A program made the position numbers and the translations under genes. This document shows, piece after piece, positions 21,769 through 26,151 of a stretch of DNA of 26,151 nucleotides. The stretch is from a virus: positions 1-26,151 of IMG/VR virus record IMGVR_UViG_3300024515_000041; one strand, written 5' to 3'. A model generated the notes under the pieces. The model did no database searches. It had not been told where the DNA came from and was given only the letters and a program-made list of their open reading frames with translations. The stretch's first letter is position 1, and each line of letters opens with the position of its first letter.

Positions 21769-22350
21769 ATGGGTTTCCTTTCAAAGCAAGCATCAGCAAC
21801 CGTTTCCAGCTCCGGCACCGGCGGCGGCTACCTCCAAGTTTCCAAGCTCGCCGATGGTGGCTCCGTCCGCTTCGCCCTTCTCAGTGACGAGCCTCTGGAG
21901 TTCTACGAGTTGTGGGCTTCTGACGGTGCGTCGTCAAAACCGTTTCGCTTTCTGCACGAGCCCACTATTGAGGACATCAACGCAGAATTAGGCGACTATG
22001 AAGCCCGCGAAGGCCGAGGCGGTCCTGGCACTGTTGACATCAAATTTGCCATAGCTGTTCCCGTTTATTCGTATGACAGCGGTCGGGTACAAGTGCTGTC
22101 TCTGACCCAGAAGTCCATCCTCAAAGAGCTGGATCAAATCAGTCAAATGGAGGACTACGAAGACTTGCTGGCGTGGGACTTCAGCCTCAGCAAGAAGGGC
22201 TCGGGTCTTACGACTGAGTATCAACTCCGCCCTGTTCCTCGTAAAAAGGGAGTCCAGGAACACATTGATGCGGCTTGGCTGGAGGCAAAGGCTGAAGGTT
22301 TCGACATCAAGCGTTTGATCGACGGAGCCAACCCTTTCAAGCCTGCTTAA
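21769..22350 (+). CDS. Putative single-stranded DNA-binding protein
   Basis: 193 residues from ATG 21769; the longer frame from 21703 runs over the promoter and is rejected. It begins MGFLSKQASATVSSSGTGGG and has a beta-rich core (SVRFALLSDEPLEFYELWAS, DIKFAIAVPVYSYDSGRVQV), then LSLTQKSILKELDQISQ and an ending DGANPFKPA. I recall this family next to polymerase and exonuclease genes in cyanophages, where it is taken as an OB-fold ssDNA-binding protein. The identification is from memory and position beside an exonuclease; no catalytic motif is present. Confidence 0.55.
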   Translation: MGFLSKQASATVSSSGTGGGYLQVSKLADGGSVRFALLSDEPLEFYELWASDGASSKPFRFLHEPTIEDINAELGDYEAREGRGGPGTVDIKFAIAVPVYSYDSGRVQVLSLTQKSILKELDQISQMEDYEDLLAWDFSLSKKGSGLTTEYQLRPVPRKKGVQEHIDAAWLEAKAEGFDIKRLIDGANPFKPA

Positions 22351-22417
22351 GCCGGTAAGATTGTGGGGCAGCGGTGCTTGCAACACCCTGCCCCCGACCA
22401 CCTACCCGAAATAGGCG
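22351..22417 (+). promoter_or_regulatory. Structured leader between ssDNA-binding gene and HNH gene
   Basis: Fourteen bases after the stop: GGGGCAG (22365-22371), bulged C, GGTG, loop CTTGCAA, CACC, CTGCCCC (22388-22394). CGACCACCTACC follows and the HNH ATG lies 23 bases after the stem. Same architecture as 12256-12318, with different stem sequences. Confidence 0.65.
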
Positions 22418-22903
22418 ATGGCGAAAGCATACAAGCCCTTACCAGCTGCGGAAGAGCTGTGGGAGCTGTTTGAATACAGGCCGCTTACAGGGCAACTGGT
22501 GCGCCGTATTCGTGGGGGGCGTGTCATGCCGGGCACCTGCTTTGGGGCAGTAGGTCCTAAGGGCTACCGACACGGGTCCATAGATCGCACTCGTTACTAC
22601 GCGCACCGACTGGTGTATGTCTGGGTTACAGGTAACGATCCCGGGCAACTCGACATTGACCACATCGATTCCGACAGAGACAACAACTGTTTTTGGAACT
22701 TGCGAACTTGCACACGCACGCAAAACAACTTCAATCGCCTGGCACAGGGTTACGTCGAAGTGGACGGCAGGTACTACGCCCGCATCTGCACCGGAAACAG
22801 GCAGGTACGTGCCCTCGGGGGTTACAGCACAAAAGCTGAGGCATACGAGGCCTACAAAAAAGCCGCTCTGGAGTTGCACGGGGAATTTTCTCGTGTAAAT
22901 TAA
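22418..22903 (+). CDS. HNH-AP2 homing endonuclease
   Basis: 161 residues. The HNH core is YYAHRLVYVWVTGNDPGQLD, then IDHIDSDRDNNCFWNLRTCT. A C-terminal AP2-like DNA-binding domain follows (GYVEVDGRYYARICTGNRQV, YSTKAEAYEAYKKAALELHG). This HNH-AP2 arrangement is typical of mobile phage endonucleases. It lies between the ssDNA-binding and exonuclease genes, with the structured leader before it and a 20-base gap after. Unlike the HNH genes after the polymerase and receptor-binding genes, its C terminus looks like a normal AP2 end and not like the upstream protein's tail. Confidence 0.9.
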   Translation: MAKAYKPLPAAEELWELFEYRPLTGQLVRRIRGGRVMPGTCFGAVGPKGYRHGSIDRTRYYAHRLVYVWVTGNDPGQLDIDHIDSDRDNNCFWNLRTCTRTQNNFNRLAQGYVEVDGRYYARICTGNRQVRALGGYSTKAEAYEAYKKAALELHGEFSRVN

Positions 22904-22923
22904 AATCGGGAAAAAGTATCTTC

Positions 22924-23769
22924 ATGCCTTCCAACACACAAGACACCTTGGCTGGACTAAGGAAATGGAGGCTGGAGCAAGACAATTCAGGCCCGTTCCG
23001 GGTCTACCGAGACCAAAAAGGACAGATCTATCATTCTGTTACACACATCCTGAAGGAAACCAGCGATAAAACCGGGCTGGAGCGTTGGGAAGCTCGCCTG
23101 GGACCGATTGAAGCCACGCAACAACGCAACATTGCCGCCACGAGAGGGAACATGGCCCACTCTCAGGCGGAGTATCTACTGAAAACCTCCATGCAGCTGG
23201 CGCGATCCACTGCAAACAAGCGCAACGCCATTCGCTGGGACGAACAGGGACTGGCGCGAATCCCAGCCCCCATCACCCAATGGGCACTCAAGCGAGTCCG
23301 CCCAAACGTCCCCCGAGTTGGCTGGAGCGCAGCCGGCTACGCCCGAGGTCTCTCGGACTGGATCGCCGAGAATGTGACCGAGGTTTTCGCCTCGGAATTT
23401 TCCATTCACCACCCGGCCGGTTTTGCTGGAACCTGTGACGCCCTGGTGGGCATGAAAAACAACGCGCTGGTGCTAGCGGACTGGAAGACCAGCGTGGGAC
23501 GCAAAACCAACGACGAGGATCGCCTCCCCAAAGGCCATTCATACATCGACCAGTGTGGTGCCTACTCCCTAGGCCTCAAGTACCTCACCGGCCTAGAACC
23601 GACTGGAGCAGCCATCGTGTTGGCACGCCGCTGCGGCAAGCCCAACGTGCATTACATGTCACAGGACGAACTTATCGAAGCCGAAGATTCATTCCTGGCG
23701 CGAGTGGTGACGTATTTCGAGAACTTAGAGATCCCGTCTCGGGCTGACGCCCTCGACAAAACAGCCTGA
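22924..23769 (+). CDS. PD-(D/E)XK exonuclease (RecB/Cas4-type)
   Basis: 281 residues with the motif order of RecB-family nucleases: RGNMAHSQAEYLL (motif I His), FAGTCDALV (Asp), LVLADWKTS (Asp-x-Lys) and YIDQCGAYSLGL (QxxxY motif). It should degrade dsDNA ends, likely giving ssDNA for annealing recombination with the upstream putative ssDNA-binding protein. N-terminal residues ~25-60 (PFRVYRDQKGQIYHSVTHIL) are typical of phage members. The start ATG is 20 bases after the HNH stop. The nuclease fold is confident; polarity and partners are inferred. Confidence 0.85.
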   Translation: MPSNTQDTLAGLRKWRLEQDNSGPFRVYRDQKGQIYHSVTHILKETSDKTGLERWEARLGPIEATQQRNIAATRGNMAHSQAEYLLKTSMQLARSTANKRNAIRWDEQGLARIPAPITQWALKRVRPNVPRVGWSAAGYARGLSDWIAENVTEVFASEFSIHHPAGFAGTCDALVGMKNNALVLADWKTSVGRKTNDEDRLPKGHSYIDQCGAYSLGLKYLTGLEPTGAAIVLARRCGKPNVHYMSQDELIEAEDSFLARVVTYFENLEIPSRADALDKTA

Positions 23770-23773
23770 AAAC

Positions 23774-23870
23774 CCATTCATGACTGGAGCGCCATTCATT
23801 GGCACCTGCACAAAAAGCCATTCATACCGCCTAAATTCCATTCATAGTGTGTAAGAAAATCGCCATTCAT
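23774..23870. repeat. Five CCATTCAT direct repeats
   Basis: Copies at 23774, 23792, 23818, 23838 and 23863, all on the plus strand, start to start 18, 26, 20 and 25 bases, with unrelated spacers. They fill the gap between the exonuclease and a small membrane protein gene. A sixth copy is inside the exonuclease gene (23535-23542). The array could be operators, iterons or a replication or packaging signal. Confidence 0.75.
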
Positions 23871-23874
23871 AGCG

Positions 23875-24015
23875 ATGGCTGGAGCAATGCTGATTCTTGC
23901 TGGTGCGCTGATCGGTCTCTACGGCCTGGCGGTACTCCTTGGTGACCGGGAACCCGATGGCACCGTGCGGGACAGTATCAGTGTGAGACGCAAGAATCTC
24001 ACCCGGAAGGACTGA
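23875..24015 (+). CDS. Small membrane protein, 46 residues
   Basis: MAGAMLILAGALIGLYGLAV then LLGDREPDGTVRDSISVRRK and NLTRKD. One N-terminal transmembrane helix with a basic cytoplasmic-like tail. The ATG lies five bases after the last CCATTCAT repeat; no ribosome site is visible, and the ATG at 23887 is an alternative. Composition supports a real gene, but it is short. The function is unknown. Confidence 0.5.
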   Translation: MAGAMLILAGALIGLYGLAVLLGDREPDGTVRDSISVRRKNLTRKD

Positions 24016-24046
24016 GAAGCCCCACCACAAGGGCAGGGCTGGAGCT

Positions 24047-24370
24047 TCAGAGTTCCTGCAGCCGGACGGTGGCGATCCCATCGAGTGGGACACCTAAGCG
24101 GTGAGCAGCCCCGGCCGATAGATCCACCGAACCGCAGTCACACCTATCTGTGACTGGAACAGTCAGCCGACGGCCTTGGTGCGTGATCTGCAGCCGTGTC
24201 CCGCAAGGGAGCCAGGGGTGAGCCGCACTGATTCCCCAATGCTGGTACGTCTGGCCGCAATAGGTCGGTCGGCCATGGAACCACGGGTCATAAACCGTGG
24301 CGGTTACCTGGCGGGCATCGGCTGGAGCGCTAAGGCAGCACGCCAGCCAGAGGAGCACAGTGCGTCTCAT
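24047..24370 (-). CDS. Secreted RlpA-like double-psi beta-barrel protein
   Basis: 107 residues. A signal peptide is clear (MRRTVLLWLACCLSAPADA). The mature part reads ATVYDPWFHGRPTYCGQTYQ, HWGISAAHPWLPCGTRLQIT, PVTDRCDCGSVDLSAGAAHR, LGVPLDGIATVRLQ, which follows the RlpA-type barrel (AH...LPfGT, DR, DLS...A...LG). Such proteins bind or cleave peptidoglycan. Four Cys residues may form disulphides. In a phage it could act in lysis or envelope remodelling, apart from the endolysin operon. ATG overlaps the upstream stop (ATGA). Confidence 0.75.
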   Translation of the reverse strand: MRRTVLLWLACCLSAPADARQVTATVYDPWFHGRPTYCGQTYQHWGISAAHPWLPCGTRLQITHQGRRLTVPVTDRCDCGSVDLSAGAAHRLGVPLDGIATVRLQEL

Positions 24371-24810
24371 TTGGTTACCTTGCGGGAGGGTTGGCGCTTG
24401 CCGGCATTTGCGCGGCGTGCTCGGCTGGCGCCTCGCACAGGTTGCGCGGCGTTTTCCGTTTTCCCCAGCGGATCTTGTGGAATCTGTGGAAAACCGCCGG
24501 CGGCCAGAACCTGCTCAGCAGTCAAGGTCTGACGGCTGACGCTGGCGCGATCTAGGACAGCCTGGAACGCTGCAGCCTGCCGCAGCTGTTGCTGCCTCTC
24601 ATGGAGTGCCGGCAGTGTTTCCAGGTTCCAGCGACTCGAGCCAATCTTGCTAGCTTCGGCGCGATGCTCAGCCAGCCAAGCCAGCACGGCATCATCGACC
24701 GGGTGATTCTGTGCCAGCCAGAGCTTATCTGCCCACTCGATCTTCAGGCGTCGAGCGGCTTCGCGTTCAGCGTCGCGGTTCTGTTTTCTTTCCTTGGAAC
24801 TTGTAAGCAT
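24367..24810 (-). CDS. Hypothetical charged protein, 147 residues
   Basis: MLTSSKERKQNRDAEREAAR followed by RLKIEWADKLWLAQNHPVDD, a helical centre (LPALHERQQQLRQAAAFQAV) and a basic tail (ASRARRANAGKRQPSRKVTK). It is very rich in Arg, Ala and Gln; no domain is recognised. The fold looks helical and nucleic-acid-binding is plausible; a terminase small subunit was considered but no supporting motif is visible. The stop overlaps the RlpA-like gene (ATGA). Confidence 0.6.
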   Translation of the reverse strand: MLTSSKERKQNRDAEREAARRLKIEWADKLWLAQNHPVDDAVLAWLAEHRAEASKIGSSRWNLETLPALHERQQQLRQAAAFQAVLDRASVSRQTLTAEQVLAAGGFPQIPQDPLGKTENAAQPVRGASRARRANAGKRQPSRKVTK

Positions 24811-24856
24811 GGCCTCGGGTAGGGCTCGTGTGCAACATTACCACGGCCGCGCAACC

Positions 24857-24884
24857 CTGCCAGCCAGGTTGCTAAGTGTAACAA
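24857..24884 (+). promoter_or_regulatory. Candidate promoter for the 24947-26082 genes
   Basis: CTGCCA, 16 bases, then TAACAA, preceded by AAGTG. The spacer length and GTGTAAC -10 match the stronger minus-strand promoter at 18018-18045. The -35 is weak. Confidence 0.35.
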
Positions 24885-24946
24885 GACCAGGGCTTAGGGC
24901 TGGAGCTGATGGCAGACTGGCGTCAGTCACCTAGGGAAACGATCCC

Positions 24947-25351
24947 ATGACCATCGACACCGTTAAGCGTGAAACGGCCTGCTGGGGCGACGTTCAGCAC
25001 TGCGGCGGCCTTGTCTCGCTGGAATCCGAGACGGTTTGGCATCGCAGCAACCGCGAACCTGAGGCTGAGTACATCCGTACCGCGTGGCTGAGTGTGGAAC
25101 AGCTGCCCGAGTCCCGCCACGACCTACCCACTTTTAAGGTGCTGGCACGCGATCAGTGGATCCGCCGCTCCGGTAAGTATCAAGGCACGGTTGAGGTCAG
25201 CTGGCTGGAGTCCAGCACCTTTGACCGCTTGTGCGATGCACAGCTGTTCGCTGATTGGGCGATCACGCGCTGGCACCAGGCAGGCACCTTTGCGGCTGCA
25301 GGCATGGCGCTCCGGCTTGATCTTGACGCCAGCGGCAACCCTGGCGCTTGA
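24947..25351 (+). CDS. Hypothetical protein, 134 residues
   Basis: MTIDTVKRETACWGDVQHCG, then SLESETVWHRSNREPEAEYI and LSVEQLPESRHDLPTFKVLA; it ends in an Ala-rich helix and LDASGNPGA. Trp- and Arg-rich, soluble, with no recognisable domain or membrane segment. It starts about 60 bases after a weak promoter and is separated by 59 bases from the acidic protein that follows. Confidence 0.65.
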   Translation: MTIDTVKRETACWGDVQHCGGLVSLESETVWHRSNREPEAEYIRTAWLSVEQLPESRHDLPTFKVLARDQWIRRSGKYQGTVEVSWLESSTFDRLCDAQLFADWAITRWHQAGTFAAAGMALRLDLDASGNPGA

Positions 25352-25410
25352 CGGCTGGCGCGTGCTGGCTGTATTGTTTCACAAGAGCAAACCTAACCAA
25401 GGCTCAAACC

Positions 25411-26082
25411 ATGACCACTTACACCACCGAAGCACTGGCGCGTTTCCCTTGGATCGTCAGCTGCGACACCCTGAAGACTGAGCACCTGCTCGTTAAATAC
25501 TGGGAAGCACTGGAGCAGGTTCACCGTTGCCGCTACGACGGTTCACCCTTCGCAGCAAACCAGCCCACACTGACTCAGCAACTGGAGCAGATCGCCGGTC
25601 CTGATGCCAAGGAAGCGGACTGGGACGAGGAGACGGCTGCCCAGTACGTAGACAAGATGCGCGAGATCTTGGAGGAGTTCGCTCCCGACGGTTTCCACTT
25701 TGGCAGCCAGGAAGGGGACGGCGCTTGCTTCGGCTTCTGGCTGGATCAGGACTGGGCCGATCTGCTGGAGCACTGCGGCTTCGCTTCCGATTCTGACCCC
25801 GAGGCCGTGGCCGCAGTGGTGCGGGATCTGCTGGCTTCCGGCGTCGATACAGACAACTATGAAGACGCCTACCAAGGCGAGGCCGAAGGCTACAACGAGG
25901 CAGAGGCTGGCGCAGAGTTTGCCGCGCAGCTGGCGGAAGATACCGGCCTGATCCAAGCCACGGCGCAGTGGCCGCACACTTGCATTGACTGGGAGGAAGC
26001 CTGGCGCGAGCTGGAGTTAGGCGATGGCTTCTGGCTGCAGCGGATCAACGGCTGCCAGTGGGCTGTGTTCCGTAGCGTCTGA
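25411..26082 (+). CDS. Strongly acidic protein, 223 residues
   Basis: Start at ATG 25411 (MTTYTTEALARFPWIVSCDT), with AAGG about eight bases upstream; an open frame further upstream to 25348 is not needed. Asp and Glu are very frequent throughout (for example EADWDEETAAQYVDKMREIL, and DTDNYEDAYQGEAEGYNEAE). Two Gly-Phe-Trp-Leu motifs (FGFWLDQDW and DGFWLQRINGCQW) lie in the middle and at the end. The high negative charge could suit a DNA-mimic or anti-restriction protein, but no family is recognised and this is only a suggestion. A terminator follows. Confidence 0.7.
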   Translation: MTTYTTEALARFPWIVSCDTLKTEHLLVKYWEALEQVHRCRYDGSPFAANQPTLTQQLEQIAGPDAKEADWDEETAAQYVDKMREILEEFAPDGFHFGSQEGDGACFGFWLDQDWADLLEHCGFASDSDPEAVAAVVRDLLASGVDTDNYEDAYQGEAEGYNEAEAGAEFAAQLAEDTGLIQATAQWPHTCIDWEEAWRELELGDGFWLQRINGCQWAVFRSV

Positions 26083-26104
26083 GCTGGAGCCCACCGATCA
26101 CACG

Positions 26105-26129
26105 GCCCGGCCTAGTTGCCGGGCTTTTT
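26105..26129 (+). terminator. Rho-independent terminator
   Basis: GCCCGGC (26105-26111), loop CTAGTT, GCCGGGC (26118-26124), then TTTTT. It lies 22 bases after the stop of the acidic protein and should end the 24947-26082 transcript. Confidence 0.85.
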
Positions 26130-26151
26130 GCTGCGAAATGTGAGAGCGCAG

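Noticed and set aside
22880-22903. Captured host tail at the end of the HNH-AP2 protein
   Set aside because: Its end (LELHGEFSRVN) is a usual AP2-type ending and does not resemble the ssDNA-binding protein's NPFKPA end, unlike the polymerase and receptor-binding protein cases.
23774-23870. CRISPR array
   Set aside because: The repeats are only 8 bases, the spacers vary from 10 to 18 bases, and no cas gene is near apart from a RecB-type nuclease in a phage recombination setting.

Overview
The window looks like part of a genome of a tailed, siphovirus-like phage or prophage of a cyanobacterium (Synechococcus/Cyanobium type). I infer this from a lambda-J-like tail tip protein, tail fibre and small-protein families that I recall from cyanophages, a family-A DNA polymerase with a primase-helicase, a dCTP deaminase and a two-domain endolysin. 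These family names come from memory, not from a search. I see no integrase, tRNA, rRNA or CRISPR array. No stretch longer than 300 bases lacks a gene.

Layout. (1) 1-7.7 kb, plus strand: tail tip, two tail fibre or receptor-binding proteins, a homing HNH gene, a tail-fibre-assembly-like protein and a 44-residue basic protein. (2) 7.7-10.3 kb, plus strand: lysis region with small membrane proteins, a glucosaminidase/C39-like endolysin and small genes, plus one antisense HNH gene. (3) 10.3-21.6 kb, all minus strand: replication and nucleotide metabolism, read from 21.6 kb downward. It holds a primase-helicase, family-A DNA polymerase, dCTP deaminase, DUF3310 protein, two Cys-rich zinc-binding-like proteins, many small proteins chained by ATGA/GTGA overlaps, and three HNH genes. 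(4) 21.7-24.0 kb, plus strand: putative ssDNA-binding protein, HNH-AP2 gene, RecB/Cas4-type exonuclease and a small membrane protein. (5) 24.0-24.8 kb, minus strand: secreted RlpA-like protein and a basic protein. (6) 24.9-26.1 kb, plus strand: two unknown proteins, then a terminator.

The most striking theme is six HNH homing-type endonuclease genes in 26 kb, embedded so that the host operons keep working. The HNH gene after the DNA polymerase ends in a diverged copy of the polymerase's own last codons, and keeps the GTGA overlap to the next gene. The HNH gene after the receptor-binding protein shows a shorter version of the same thing. The polymerase-HNH and ssb-HNH junctions share an RNA-like leader: a 7-bp stem, a bulged C, a 4-bp stem, then CGACCA and 22-23 nt to the ATG. 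The primase-HNH junction has a related, more elaborate version. Two orphan helix-turn-helix genes look like endonuclease DNA-binding domains without a nuclease.

Three DNA-level repeat signals are not explained by the genes. They are a strand-polarised, strongly over-represented octamer GCTGGAGC; an array of TTGTCC(A/G)G units, partly spaced at 10 bp and crossing reading frames, inside the 3' end of the primase gene; and five CCATTCAT copies in a short gap after the exonuclease gene.
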